Shown: in pieces, positions 1 through 11,850 of the stretch
Layout of the letters: every line of letters begins with the position of its first letter
Position numbering within the stretch: position 1 is the first letter of the stretch
DNA from: Leptospira kirschneri serovar Cynopteri str. 3522 CT
Lineage (GTDB): Bacteria; Spirochaetota; Leptospiria; Leptospirales; Leptospiraceae
NCBI RefSeq assembly: GCF_000243695.2
Contig: NZ_AHMN02000006.1
Coordinates: forward strand, 13,021-77,020
DNA: 64,000 bases
Direction: 5' to 3'
The notes under the pieces: model-generated
Told to the model about the DNA's origin: nothing
The model's database searches: none
What the model saw: the letters and a program-made list of their open reading frames with translations, nothing else
Translations under genes and position numbers: made by a program

Positions 1-991
1 TCTTTGCCCCTTTTTCTACCGCCTCATGAATATAACCAGAAACCCTATTGAAATTTCGATCATTTACGATTCTACAGAAATCTAGGTTTTCCTTGAGAGA
101 ACCGTTTCCATAAAATTCTTTGACTACTGTTTTTGCTTCTTCTACAAAAGGTTTGACCAGTTCGTTCGGAATAAGTAAATAATCGGGAGCCACACAGGTT
201 TGTCCCGCATTCAAAACCTTCCCCCAAATTAGTTTTTTTGCCGCCTTCTTAATATCTGCGCTTTTATCTATGATCGCAGGAGATTTACCACCTAACTCAA
301 GCGTAACGGTAGTCAGATGTTTCGCCGCGGCAGTCATCACTATCTTTCCTACATGAGTACTTCCGGTAAAAAAGATATGGTCTAAAGGAAGTTCCATAAG
401 AGCCCCAGAAACCTGATAGTCTCCTTCAAAAACCGCCACTTCTTCTTTAGGAAAAACTTCGCTGATAATCTTTTGAATCAGATTAGAAGTCACCGGAGTA
501 AATTCAGAAGGTTTAATCAAAACCGTATTTCCCGCGGCGATCGCCGCGGCAAGAGGCGCAAACGTAAGATAAAACGGATAATTCCAAGGACCTATGATCA
601 AAACGACTCCCCTAGGTTCATAGATGATCTGGCTTTTAGAACCGAAAAGTGTCATCGGAGTTTTAACGTCCACAGGTTTCATCCATCTACGAACGTGTTT
701 GATTGCGTCGTTGATTTCCGAAATAGAAGGCATAATTTCAGTGATATCCACTTCTCTTTCGCTTTTACGAAAATCAGAGTTCACTGCCTTTTCAATTTCA
801 GGAGAATATTTAAAAATCGCCTCTTTTAACTTTTTCAAACGCTGAATCCGTTGACCAGCCGTGGTCAGTTTCATCACTTTATGAAAATGTTTTTTTTGAA
901 GATTAAATACACGTTCAATTTCCGTTTTGTCTACAGACGGAGTTTGATTAGAATTCGGTAATTTAACCGGTGATTCTTGTAAAGTTGGCAT
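1..991 (-). CDS. Aldehyde dehydrogenase (partial, C-terminus beyond window)
   Basis: NAD(P)-dependent oxidation of an aldehyde to the carboxylic acid. The frame is open from ATG at 991 to the window edge, giving about 330 N-terminal residues. Visible family motifs are the cofactor-binding PWNYPF, the Rossmann-region [15 protein letters not shown], and the catalytic-cysteine segment [11 protein letters not shown]. The lack of a long N-terminal domain and the PWNYPF wording suggest the short class-3/coniferyl type (about 450-500 residues in full), often acting on fatty or aromatic aldehydes. The C-terminal 120 or more residues lie outside the window, so intactness cannot be judged. The substrate is not predictable from this sequence. 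Confidence 0.93.
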   Translation of the reverse strand, partial: MPTLQESPVKLPNSNQTPSVDKTEIERVFNLQKKHFHKVMKLTTAGQRIQRLKKLKEAIFKYSPEIEKAVNSDFRKSEREVDITEIMPSISEINDAIKHVRRWMKPVDVKTPMTLFGSKSQIIYEPRGVVLIIGPWNYPFYLTFAPLAAAIAAGNTVLIKPSEFTPVTSNLIQKIISEVFPKEEVAVFEGDYQVSGALMELPLDHIFFTGSTHVGKIVMTAAAKHLTTVTLELGGKSPAIIDKSADIKKAAKKLIWGKVLNAGQTCVAPDYLLIPNELVKPFVEEAKTVVKEFYGNGSLKENLDFCRIVNDRNFNRVSGYIHEAVEKGAK

Positions 992-1238
992 CGAAAGTGC
1001 TCCTCGGGTATAGTTCAAAAATTCGTTTTTGGGAACGGGCCCTCATTTTATCATCACAGATTCGGAAAGCAATTCTTTTTGCAACCTATCTGAACTCCAA
1101 AATTTTACTGCTAATTGTATTAAACCTTTTTCTAATTTCTTTAAGATTTCAGGACAAATCCTTAATTCTAACTGGATTCAATGGTTTATTCTAATCCTCA
1201 TAACTTCACAAAAATCGATCAAAAGAATACCTCTTCAG

Positions 1239-1324
1239 AGTTATATAATTAAGTACCAATACTTTGCACCAAAACAGTGTTTTGCGATAAAAGAGAACGA
1301 TATACAATTTTATAGAGGATCAGA
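1239..1324 (-). repeat. Family A inverted-repeat element, degenerate copy
   Basis: Diverged copy of the roughly 92-bp element, recognised by TTATATAATTAAGTACC at one end and ATTTTATAGAGGATCAG at the other, with the internal block AGTGTTTTGCGATAA. It lies in the 992-2050 gap, which otherwise shows only AT-rich sequence without a convincing gene. Confidence 0.6.
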
Positions 1325-1585
1325 TGAATTTGTCCCATAAAGTTAAAATGTAAGAATCAATTCTTGGATAAAAACTTCTATATTTTCGCAAAATCCATCT
1401 CCTATTTTGTCACTATTTTTATAAAAACTTATTCTAAAACTGGAACAAGTTCTTATCGCTTAATTTTTCTAATAAAATACAATTCAGTTTCGGGACATTC
1501 TGTAAATCTCAATCGTAAAATCCAAAAACTCTGTTAGTAATTTCTAATCCTTAGAGTAACTTTAACTTAGGCGAGAGTTGTAGAC

Positions 1586-1677
1586 CCATCTTTATAAAAT
1601 TGAGTACCGTTAATTCTATCGCAAAACGCTGATTCCATGTAAAATATTAGGTATTTTTATTATATAGTTATGAGTAA
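1586..1677 (+). repeat. Family A inverted-repeat element
   Basis: Nearly consensus copy: CTTTATAAAATTGAGTACCG, then CAAAACGCTGATTCCATG, ending in TATATAGTTATGAGTA. The same sequence recurs at about eleven places in the window in both orientations. The ends are imperfect inverted repeats of each other (about 26 bp). No coding capacity. Confidence 0.8.
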
Positions 1678-2050
1678 TAGAATCCATAAAAATAATACTA
1701 CACAAACTTGTTACAAAACTTAGAATGTAAGATCTACTTCAAAAAGCCAATCATTCCGGCTTTTGAAAACTTCTACATCTTTATAAAACCGACCGTTAAT
1801 TTTTAGTACGAATCAGAATAGTAAATAGAAAATCAACTTTACATTATTATAAAGATCGATAAAGTTCAACCCATTTCAAAAAGAGAATCAACCCGGCACT
1901 TATAATTTAGAAAAGAGACAGAATAAAATAAAATCCTTAAATTAAGATTTGATTGATTAGATATAAAAACGAAAAAGAACTTGGAAATTTTTTTCTAAGA
2001 ATTTCAGATAACTTGACAAAGAAAGAACTCAAAAGGAAAAATTAAAGAAT

Positions 2051-3577
<1,527 letters not shown>

Positions 3578-3774
3578 AAATTCAAAACACGATTACACTT
3601 TTAAAAAACGTCCTTTAATTTTGAACTTGTATCAACGGTATTTCTTTATAAATTTCTAATAAACTACTGAAACTTCTACAAATTATGTTCGATCTAAATA
3701 TTTGCAGAATTCCCAGTAGTTCTTCAATAAATCTTTAGGCTTTAAGGATCAGCTTTTTATACACAAAGTGCATA

Positions 3775-4089
3775 TCAAAAAACAGAAACTACAGACGTAT
3801 CATCTTTTTCAAAAAACGACTCGGATCTTAGATTAGATTCAAAATAAAATACATCCTTAATTTCCGGAATACTACGAAATAGGTTTAGAATTTTATCCGG
3901 TTCTTCAGTTTTAAGTATGATCATTATATTTTGGAATTCACTTTCAACATTCCGTTGTAACCGCCAATCCAACCAATCAATAGACTTACGAGATAAAATA
4001 CCTATCATACGTAAAATTGTTCCCGAACCTTCTTCGGAAGAAATATAAAAAGTATAATATTTTGTTTCAATATTTTCATACAAAGTCAT
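3775..4089 (-). CDS. ACT-domain protein, acetolactate synthase small-subunit-like
   Basis: 104 residues forming one ACT-type unit: a YYTFYISSEEGSGTILRMIG segment, then ILSRKSI, followed by alternating strand and helix predictions. This resembles IlvN/IlvM regulatory subunits, which bind branched-chain amino acids and tune acetolactate synthase. At 104 residues it matches the short IlvN/IlvM class rather than the roughly 160-residue IlvH. An AGGAG sits about nine bases before the ATG. It follows the broken large-subunit gene by 34 bp, and the adjacency is the main support for the call. With its partner truncated, it may be non-functional or act on another acetolactate synthase elsewhere. Confidence 0.6.
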   Translation of the reverse strand: MTLYENIETKYYTFYISSEEGSGTILRMIGILSRKSIDWLDWRLQRNVESEFQNIMIILKTEEPDKILNLFRSIPEIKDVFYFESNLRSESFFEKDDTSVVSVF

Positions 4090-4123
4090 AAAATAAACTC
4101 CTATATTGTAATATATTAATAAA

Positions 4124-4787
4124 TCATTTTGTGGCCAGAGGGCGATTTAAACCTCCACCGATATAAAACACCGGTTTATTAGCTTCCGATAGTAATTTCT
4201 TAAAAGTTTTCTTCCATTCTAGATCGATCGTATCAGTAAATTTTATTTTCTGAATATTCCAAAATTCTTTTTCTTTAGAAATATCCCAATCAATCTTAGC
4301 AGAAGCCACATCTTTCGGAACGTCAATCCAGACCGGACCGGGCCTACCTTCTATAGAAGTCATCCAAGCCTGAGGGAGAATTCGGATCAAGTCCTCGACT
4401 TTTTTCACTAAATAACTTCTTTTAGTAATCGGAACGGACAAACTAAAAGTATCAATTTCCTGAAATGCGTCCGTGCCAATCATAGAAACCGGCACCTGTC
4501 CAGTGATCACGATTCGAATCCATCTTTGCATCTGCAACCGCAGTAATTAAGTTAGTAACTCCCGGTCCCGAAGAAGCAAAACAAACTCCGGGTTTTCCAT
4601 TTGCCCTTGCCATTCCACCGGCTATAAAACCCGTACCTTGTTCATGTCTAGCAAGAATATGTCGAATTTTACTTCCGTATAACGTATCGTAGATGGGAAG
4701 ACTGGCTCCTCCTGGAATTCCGGAGACGATTTCGACTCCCGCAAATTCTAAAAATCGAACAATAAACTCCGCTCCGTTTAAATACAT
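4124..4787 (-). pseudogene. ilvB: Acetolactate synthase large subunit, frameshifted and truncated
   Basis: The N-terminal TPP-enzyme domain is recognisable from ATG 4787 (preceded by AAGGAA): [15 protein letters not shown], the catalytic-glutamate segment [16 protein letters not shown] and [20 protein letters not shown]. At about 4515-4530 the frame breaks. The expected [20 protein letters not shown] continues in another frame. The second part reaches the linker GRPGPVWIDVPKDV and the start of the central domain (PVFYIGGGL), then stops. Large subunits are normally about 550-600 residues, so the FAD-like and C-terminal TPP domains (some 330 residues) are missing. One frameshift plus a 3' deletion make activity very unlikely. 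The leader upstream (attenuator and leader peptide) is intact. Confidence 0.85.
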
Positions 4788-4833
4788 ACTTATTTCCTTA
4801 ATCGTCTTTAAAATCACCATGAACCCTAAAAAT

Positions 4834-4871
4834 AAAAAAGCCTCCCTGGCTTTACACCAGAGGAGGCTTTT
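4834..4871 (-). terminator. Attenuator (intrinsic terminator) in the ilv leader
   Basis: On the minus strand AAGCCTCC-T-CTGG pairs with CCAGGGAGGCTT (12 bp with one bulge, loop TGTAAAG) and is followed by TTTTTT. It lies between the leader peptide and the ilvB start. A competing pairing is visible: GCTTTACGC at 4903-4911 (end of the leader ORF) is exactly complementary, allowing one G-T pair, to GTGTAAAGC at 4849-4857, which spans the terminator loop and arm. This is the layout of a translation-coupled attenuator. Confidence 0.8.
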
Positions 4872-4897
4872 CTTAGGATTGCGCCTGAAGTAAATCT

Positions 4898-4969
4898 CTA
4901 CAGCGTAAAGCAACGTCCCGGTGTTCCGAAGACCACCACTAACATAAACACAATGCTGTTTACTGACAT
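4898..4969 (-). CDS. Branched-chain leader peptide (23 residues)
   Basis: Short ORF beginning [16 protein letters not shown] and ending at TAG. Eight of 23 residues are Val, Leu or Ile, including a V-V-V run and a nearby Leu. The final codons overlap the antiterminator strand. It sits upstream of the attenuator hairpin and the ilvB start, as in classic ilv leaders where ribosome stalling at scarce branched-chain aminoacyl-tRNAs prevents termination. The ribosome-binding site is poor, which is the main reason for doubt. Confidence 0.7.
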   Translation of the reverse strand: MSVNSIVFMLVVVFGTPGRCFTL

Positions 4970-5095
4970 GGATGCAATTACGTGATTGAGATTCATAAAA
5001 TGAGTTCTGCTACCAACAAAAATAAAAAACGATTCACTTTACAAGCATTTTTTAGAAAGATCATTATGATTCTAATTGGAATTTTGTATTCCCCT

Positions 5096-5187
5096 ACTCA
5101 AAACTATATAATAAAGTATTTAGTTTTTTGTGCTGAAACAGGCTTTGCAATAAAAATTACGGTACTCAATCTTATAAGGATCAGTAA
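5096..5187 (-). repeat. Family A inverted-repeat element, diverged
   Basis: Inverted orientation: ACTATATAATAAAGTATTTA through TTACGGTACTCAATCTTATA. The central block has diverged from consensus (GCTGAAACAGGCTTTGCAAT). It occupies part of the 4970-5457 gap; the rest of that gap shows no gene. Confidence 0.7.
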
Positions 5188-5457
5188 TTTAAAACCACAA
5201 AACAAATTTCCAACAATAACTTTAAAAACTAAACTATATGTCTTCAATAGATAGAATACTATCCAGAACAATATAAATAAAAATATCGTAAATTTTTATT
5301 ACAAAAGCTCATCTGAGTACAAAACATTAAATACACAGTTATCAGTAAAAACCGTTTCAAAAAATTTAGAAAAAATCCTGCTTTCTCGGACATTGTCCCT
5401 AGATAAAATGACGCTTTCGTATATTCTTTAATTCTAATTATAGGAAGGAAAATTCAA

Positions 5458-5973
5458 ATGACAAAAGTTACTCTGAAAGGCAACCCAGTACAACTCGAAG
5501 GAAAAATTCCATCTCCAGGAGACAAGGCTCCGGACTTCAAAGCGATCAAACAAGATCTTTCTGAATTTAGTCTTAAAGATTATGCGGGCAAAGTAAAAAT
5601 ACTCGTAGCGGTTCCAAGTTTAGATACTTCCGTCTGCGCTCTCGAAACCAAAGCATTTAACGAAAAAGCAGCTGGAATGTCCGACGTAACAACCCTGGTA
5701 ATCTCCGGAGATCTACCTTTTGCAATGGGCCGTTTTTGTACTACGGAAGGAATCAATTCTCCGAACCTAATAACGGGATCTCAATACAGAGATTTTTCAT
5801 TTTCAAAAGCTTATGGAACTCATATCGCAGACGGACCGCTCAAAGGACTTTCTGCAAGAGCAGTTTTTGTATTAGATAAATCGGATACGGTTCGTTATGT
5901 GGAAATCGTACCCGAAATCACGACGGAACCGAACTACACAGCTGCAATCGCGGCCGTCAACGCAGCACTTTAA
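5458..5973 (+). CDS. tpx: Thiol peroxidase (atypical 2-Cys peroxiredoxin)
   Basis: 171-residue cytoplasmic or periplasmic-type Tpx reducing H2O2 and alkyl hydroperoxides with thioredoxin. The peroxidatic cysteine is C60 in [17 protein letters not shown], and the resolving cysteine is C94 in [10 protein letters not shown]; both match Tpx spacing. GDKAPDF and the C-terminal NYTAAIAAV tail are also typical. A good AGGAAGG precedes the ATG. No signal peptide is visible. It is monocistronic, with an inverted repeat just downstream. In catalase-variable spirochaetes such enzymes contribute to peroxide defence, which is inference here. Confidence 0.95.
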   Translation: MTKVTLKGNPVQLEGKIPSPGDKAPDFKAIKQDLSEFSLKDYAGKVKILVAVPSLDTSVCALETKAFNEKAAGMSDVTTLVISGDLPFAMGRFCTTEGINSPNLITGSQYRDFSFSKAYGTHIADGPLKGLSARAVFVLDKSDTVRYVEIVPEITTEPNYTAAIAAVNAAL

Positions 5974-5981
5974 GAAAACCG

Positions 5982-6026
5982 AATATTCTCGGTTTATTCT
6001 GTTTATGAATCAAGCCGAGAATATTT
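5982..6026 (+). terminator. Putative terminator after tpx
   Basis: Perfect 11-bp inverted repeat AATATTCTCGG / CCGAGAATATT separated by 22 bases and starting nine bases after the tpx stop. The T-run is short (TTT), so termination strength is uncertain. Confidence 0.5.
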
Positions 6027-6723
6027 CAAAAGATACATTTAAATCTAACGTGATTTAGACTTAAAAAAGTGAGATAGAAGTATGAACTTTTAAAATTTGT
6101 TCTTAAAATCGTGATTTGTAGTAGTTCCCAGATTTTAAAAATCCATTTTCCAACTTTTTTCAGAAAAATGAATCATGACCAAACTGACGTTAAACTAAGT
6201 CTTACTAAAAAACATCTCAAGAACCCATTTCACTTTTGGAAATTTAGACATTCAAATTTTTAGAAAAAATATAGATCCGTAGTTTTATAATAAAATCAAT
6301 TAATAATATATAATAGAGCTTTTGAAAAATTCCATAGTGAGAGTAACAAAAACTGCTTCAATCGACAGTTTCCATAAAATGGAAAATAGCTGGAGAATTC
6401 ATTTTTCAACAACTCTATTGTGAGATCAGCCAATAAATCGGAGTTAAATGCAGTTTTTTGAAAATGCCACATCTTTGGTAAAATCGATATAAAACTTTTA
6501 ATGCTATTTTTATGCGTCCGAGTAGTAAATAGTTAAACGTATTTTTAACTCGAAAACGCGTTCAATGAAAATCAAAATTAGTCTAAACTTTGTAGATAGG
6601 GCACTTCATCCTATTTAAAAAACTATTAATTTCAAATTATATGTTACTATATAATGATATTTAAAAAGGAGATAATACTTTAAAATTATGTTAAGTATTT
6701 TCCAAGAGAAAAAAATAAAAAGA
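6027..6723. other. Intergenic, repeat-derived
   Basis: No gene seen. It contains fragments related to the GTAGTTCCCA-rich family C interior (about 6117-6200) and one family B element, listed separately. The remainder is AT-rich with stops in all frames. Confidence 0.6.
6314..6417 (+). repeat. Family B MITE-like element
   Basis: TAGAGCTTTTGAAAAATTCC at the left end and ATTTTTCAACAACTCTA at the right end form the family's inverted termini (left end diverged). The interior contains CTGCTTCAAT, shared with the other copies. 104 bp. Confidence 0.8.
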
Positions 6724-7687
<964 letters not shown>

Positions 7688-7766
7688 ATCCAAAATGAAA
7701 TCTTCACAGTTATATCGAGGAGAAATACTCACTGATTGTTTTTACGATTTTAATTCAAAAATTAAA

Positions 7767-7860
7767 CACTCATAACTATATAATAAAGTACCTAATATTT
7801 TACATGGAATCAGCGTTTTGCGATAGAATTAACGGTACTCAATTTTATAGAGATCAGTAA
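7767..7860 (-). repeat. Family A inverted-repeat element
   Basis: Near-consensus, inverted: ACTCATAACTATATAATAAA through ACGGTACTCAATTTTATAGA and GATCAGTA. It lies 37 bp from a family B element. Confidence 0.85.
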
Positions 7861-7897
7861 TTTTTTAAAGAATATTATAATTTTATAATCAATAAAA

Positions 7898-8000
7898 TAG
7901 AGTTGTTGAAAAATGAATACTCCATCTGTTGCCGCTGCATTGAAATTGACAATTGAAGTAGTTTTGCCAAACTCTACTGTAGAATTTTTCAACAACTTTA
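7898..8000 (+). repeat. Family B MITE-like element
   Basis: Ends TAGAGTTGTTGAAAAAT and AATTTTTCAACAACTTTA; interior with GACAATTGAAGTAGTTTTGC. 103 bp, near consensus length. Confidence 0.85.
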
Positions 8001-8104
8001 ATATTTATAAAAATAATTTTTAACGTGAATTCGGTATAACGCAGAAGGGATTGATATGGTAGAACTCAAATTAAGTTATATAGTAGTTTTGAGATAAGTG
8101 TGAA

Positions 8105-8509
8105 TTAAATGCTAAAAATTCGAATCGCTTCGGAAAGATCGGGAGCAGTACGAAAAAGAGCTTTGAGCCTGGTCAGCTCGAGCATTTTTTCTATCTGTGG
8201 TGGTAACGAATAAAGAGCAAGTCCAGCACAGGGAATTTTACTCAATCGATTCTGAGCCCCGATAAAAGTGGCAATTCCAGAAGAATCCATAGTGCGTACA
8301 CCCGAAAGATCTATTAGAAGAATATAAATCTTTTTTTCAATAAGTTCATTAAAAGTATCTTTCAATTCTTTTGCAGAAAATAGATTGATGTCTCCTTGGA
8401 CCTGGATGATAACAGCGGGACCGGGAAGAGTTCCAGAGGAAGAGATATTTTCAATCGAAATTTTCATCTCGTTATTTTTGTGGCTCATCGAATTGGGTTT
8501 AGTTTCCAT
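8105..8509 (-). CDS. STAS-domain anti-sigma factor antagonist-like protein
   Basis: 134 residues from ATG 8509 (GGAG 9 bases upstream; a longer frame exists but lacks such a site). STAS fold: VIIQVQGDINLFSAKELKDT, then the phosphorylation-loop consensus LIDLSGVRTMDSSGIATFIG, where the Ser pair after Asp is the site phosphorylated in SpoIIAA-type proteins. It probably takes part in a partner-switching pathway with an anti-sigma kinase and PP2C phosphatase, neither of which is adjacent. A second STAS gene lies at 26413-26745. Monocistronic in appearance. Confidence 0.85.
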   Translation of the reverse strand: METKPNSMSHKNNEMKISIENISSSGTLPGPAVIIQVQGDINLFSAKELKDTFNELIEKKIYILLIDLSGVRTMDSSGIATFIGAQNRLSKIPCAGLALYSLPPQIEKMLELTRLKALFRTAPDLSEAIRIFSI

Positions 8510-9114
8510 AATCCATCTCCGAGAAAGTCTGAGGCCTATTATCCATATCAATCCATAAATTCAATAACAAATGAGAAATAATTTTTTGATGAGCTCTAAA
8601 AGAATCAAAATGTTTTGCGAATTTTAGAAACATCATAAAAGCAGAACGAGTTTTGAACATAACAAATAGACCGAAAGAGATTTAAAAAATCAAACAAATA
8701 GAATTCAATTTTAAGAAACGAATATAAATTTTTCCCAATAAGTTAGCAATCTTATAGATTTTTTTAAAGTATGTAAGTTAAAAGCGAGCTTTTTCCTAAA
8801 AAACCCAAGCGACGGAATTAAAACTACAAAGGTTTAGTATGTTTTAGACAGCATAAAGTCACATTTAGAACCAAAACTTATGATTACACATCTTATTAAA
8901 GAATAGAATATTTCGAAACAACCCCAAATTTTAGATGTTCGATGATTGAATTCTAAGTAGTCAAGAAACGATTCACTCAAAAAAGGCTGTTATTCTTTAT
9001 AAAAAACCTCAATAAAATCCAAAAAGTCAAATCAGATTCCGCATGAAATCGCTGTTTTGCGAAATCATTATTAAAAATACATTTTATATAAATTTCTTTA
9101 AGAAATTTTTTTCC
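8510..9114. other. Intergenic, no gene seen
   Basis: About 600 bp upstream of the STAS gene. AT-rich, no coding-like ORF, no RNA structure recognised. The STAS promoter should lie in its first 150 bp, but no clear -35/-10 pair was identified. Confidence 0.5.
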
Positions 9115-9207
9115 TACTGATCTCTATAAAGTTGAGCACCGTTAATTTTATCACAAAACACTGATTTCATACAAAATATTAGGTACCTTATTTTATAGTT
9201 CTGATTA
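9115..9207 (+). repeat. Family A inverted-repeat element
   Basis: TACTGATCTCTATAAAGTTG through ATTAGGTACCTTATTTTATA. It directly abuts the family B copy that begins at 9209. Confidence 0.85.
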
Positions 9208-9208
9208 A

Positions 9209-9311
9209 TAGAATTTTTGAAAAATTCCATAGTGAAGATTCGTAAAATTGCTTCAATTGTCCATTTCAATCTAATACAAACAGATCAAGAATTAATTTTT
9301 CAACAACTCTA
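9209..9311 (+). repeat. Family B MITE-like element
   Basis: TAGAATTTTTGAAAAATTCC to ATTTTTCAACAACTCTA with the consensus interior AAATTGCTTCAATTGTCCAT. A family C-like end (TTAACATGAGCAGAGTCGTA) follows immediately at 9316. Confidence 0.85.
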
Positions 9312-9526
9312 ATATTAACATGAGCAGAGTCGTAAGAAAGTCGGGGCATGTCAGAGTTTCATTTTAAGCGAATACTTTTCTGTAAAAAATGAACTTTATA
9401 AAATCAGTCTCTCAGTTTAACGCCAAACACTTGTTAAACTGAGAAGTATTGAAATTTATTTTTTAAATTTTGTAAAAACGGATTTTGATCCAAACAAACC
9501 CGTTCTTGATTATGAACGATAACCAA

Positions 9527-10726
9527 TCAAAACGTAGTCACACAACGAGTCACCATATTCCCGGATTTATCATTTGCCAAAACAGCTCCCGTTGAAAACG
9601 AAATAGCAATTGCGAAACCTTTATTACTATCATATGTAGTAGAGGTCCAATATAAACCATTAGCCGTAATTGGAAAAAAAACTGAATCAATAGCAGGTAA
9701 CATAAGAACAGCATTGCTATAATCTACAATACTTAAAAGTTCGTTAATATTCGGTAATCTCCAAACTCTTCCTGCCAAAACTTTGCCATTGCAATTACCA
9801 CGTGCAGCATTCCAATCCATAGCAGTCGGCGCAGTGAATCCACACCCCGGACCCTGTCCTTCCGTGCATTGAGACCAAAGAAGTCCAGTATTTAGGTCTC
9901 GAATGGTTCCATCCAATTGATCTACAAAAGAAGGTGCAGGCATCGCGTTTCCAGAAACACAACGTAAACCGAGAGGAGTTACTTGTGTTATACTAGGTAT
10001 CCTCACGTTAATAGGTGGCGTAATCGCAAAATTGATCGCCCAATTATTTCCCGCAACTTTAGAGTCTACAGTACTCGTCATATAACTGGTCCCAGTAAAC
10101 GTTTTAGAAGGAAAAAACGCGTTATCAATATGAGGATTATTTGTATAGTGAATGATAGAACCAAGCTCTTTTACCGCGGGAATTCTCCAATTGGTTCTAC
10201 CAGCATATCCTTCCCCACCGTTGAGAGTATTCAATTCGGCACAACTTCCAGGTAACCCTCCATTTGAATCCGCCCAGTTCATTGGAACTGCAACGCCACC
10301 GGCACAGTCTGAACCGGTCTGACCTTGTGCACAAGCTTTCCAAGTAAGTCCATGCAGAGGATCAAATATAGTATAATCGGAAGTAAATTTACAGTGCTGG
10401 GTCGGTCCTACAAAATTACGAGCATTTGGAATATTATTGAAACTTCCATCAGAGCCTGGCAAACCAAACGTACAATCTTGAGCAAATCCACCTCCATCCC
10501 AACAAAGAGTCTGCCCCGTATCAAAAAGTGCACCTGGATTAAAAGGACCGGCGGGTGCGGGACATTGAGAATTATTGTTATTGTTTCCCTGATCTTGGCC
10601 CTGTTCGGCAGTAGAATTTATATTTTGTAAATACTGCAATATAACATAGGGCGGATCCAACTTAGTCGGAGCCTTTATACAGAAAAAGAGTGGGAATATA
10701 GAAATAAAAAGAAAATATTTATACAT
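9527..10726 (-). CDS. DUF1566 (Lcl C-terminal domain) lipoprotein, two repeats
   Basis: 399 residues from ATG 10726. The N-terminus MYKYFLFISIFPLFFC is a lipoprotein signal with lipid cysteine C16. A low-complexity linker follows (QGQDQGNNNNNSQCPAP). Two DUF1566 units then appear, each with a tryptophan-containing opening (GLTWKACAQGQTG; GLLWSQCTEGQGPGC), a WRIP/WRLP strand with E-L (NWRIPAVKELGSI; WRLPNINELLSI) and a T-S-T turn before a Cys-containing end (RCVSG; RCVTTF). Many paired cysteines suggest disulphides outside the cytoplasm. Such lipoproteins are expanded in Leptospira and are presumed surface-exposed; function unknown. An in-frame upstream ATG at 10786 would place charged residues before the signal and is rejected. 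Confidence 0.8.
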   Translation of the reverse strand: MYKYFLFISIFPLFFCIKAPTKLDPPYVILQYLQNINSTAEQGQDQGNNNNNSQCPAPAGPFNPGALFDTGQTLCWDGGGFAQDCTFGLPGSDGSFNNIPNARNFVGPTQHCKFTSDYTIFDPLHGLTWKACAQGQTGSDCAGGVAVPMNWADSNGGLPGSCAELNTLNGGEGYAGRTNWRIPAVKELGSIIHYTNNPHIDNAFFPSKTFTGTSYMTSTVDSKVAGNNWAINFAITPPINVRIPSITQVTPLGLRCVSGNAMPAPSFVDQLDGTIRDLNTGLLWSQCTEGQGPGCGFTAPTAMDWNAARGNCNGKVLAGRVWRLPNINELLSIVDYSNAVLMLPAIDSVFFPITANGLYWTSTTYDSNKGFAIAISFSTGAVLANDKSGNMVTRCVTTF

Positions 10727-10990
10727 AATCTTTAACCTAATGCGCTCCTTTTTCAAAACAGAAACGGTTCTCGAAATAATTTTCATCTTATAGTATGAAC
10801 TATTTTATTTTAGATTTTTTTAAAAAAAGAGTCACTTTATAGTAAATTATATTTTTATTTCGGATTTTTATGAAGCAAAATTTAAAATTTAAAACATTCA
10901 AATTATATTTTGGATTTAGATTTTTTTGATTTTTTAATAAACAGGTCTTTGAGAACCAAAAGAATCTTGTAATCAAGCATTTTACTGATA

Positions 10991-11322
10991 ATTAACGTGG
11001 TGTGACAACCGAGATGAATCCGACTCTCATAAGTTCTGGTCATAAATTACATACGAGAACATAATACAATAATCGTCTTTAGTTTTAATATAGAATGCAA
11101 TCCGTAGATCTTACCACAAGTTGAAAGAAGATTTTAGAATCAAAATAACTCAATACAACGCTCTCTATGAATCGCGTTGTGGGGTGGGAACTCAGTTTTA
11201 CAGAGAATTTGTCGTAATTCCGACAGATTTGTATTGAGATCCAAATACTTGTTATGGTAGAGCGTTCTGCTGAGTTTCCCCGCATCGATTTCTTTCGCGT
11301 TATATCCAAAACCACGTTAATT
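10991..11322. mobile_element. Family C inverted-repeat element
   Basis: Ends ATTAACGTGG and CCACGTTAAT. The interior has the shared blocks TTGAAAGAAGATTTTAGAAT, GGAACTCAGTTTTACAGAG and GCATCGATTTCTTTCGCGTT. No transposase. Confidence 0.7.
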
Positions 11323-11387
11323 ATATAACAAAGTATCTAATATTTTCCATTTAAACAGACTTTTTGAAATAAAATTCGTGGGTACCA
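11322..11387 (-). repeat. Family A element, truncated
   Basis: TTATATAACAAAGTATCTAA then a diverged middle, cut off at the start of the next family C element. It is sandwiched between two family C copies. Confidence 0.55.
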
Positions 11388-11625
11388 TTTAACGTGAACT
11401 CGATGTAGAAAACCCATGATTTTGAAAAAATTGAAATCTGAACTTTACAGATCGATTCTTTCAATGTGGGAACTAACACAATTTATAAAATAAAAGCTGA
11501 TAACACTTGAATCTATCGTATTCAAGTGTGGGAGCTATTACAAATCACGATTTTACAAATAAATTCTAAAATTGTAGGAACTCATACTTTTTAGAAAATT
11601 TTTATTCAGCTGAATTCACGTTAAA
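11388..11625. mobile_element. Family C element, GTGGGAACT subtype
   Basis: Ends TTTAACGTGAACTCG and TGAATTCACGTTAAA. The interior contains spaced units of the type AATGTGGGAACTA..ACAA, the same unit that is arrayed in tandem at 41549-41906. Confidence 0.65.
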
Positions 11626-11850
11626 ATTGGATTTAAATTTTGATGACCGCAAAACAGCGGTTTTGTGCAGAAATCAGATGGACGATGATTCTTTTTGTAT
11701 TTTATAGTAGTTCCCACAATTTTCAAAGTTTAACTGGCAATTCGCGATTTGTGAGAGTTCCCACAGATTAAGTCGCATTACAAATTTTTAAACATTTATT
11801 TTTTATGGAAAAATCAGGTTTTTATAAAACGAATCTTACACTAACTCAAG

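Noticed and set aside
4788..4913. Extended N-terminus of ilvB
   Set aside because: The frame is open, but this region forms the attenuator hairpin and lacks similarity to the enzyme family; ATG 4787 has AAGGAA upstream.
7810..7995. 61-codon minus-strand ORF
   Set aside because: Made of family A and family B repeat sequence; not a gene.
10726..10786. Upstream start for the DUF1566 lipoprotein
   Set aside because: It would place twenty charged residues before the signal peptide; the start at 10726 gives a normal lipoprotein signal.
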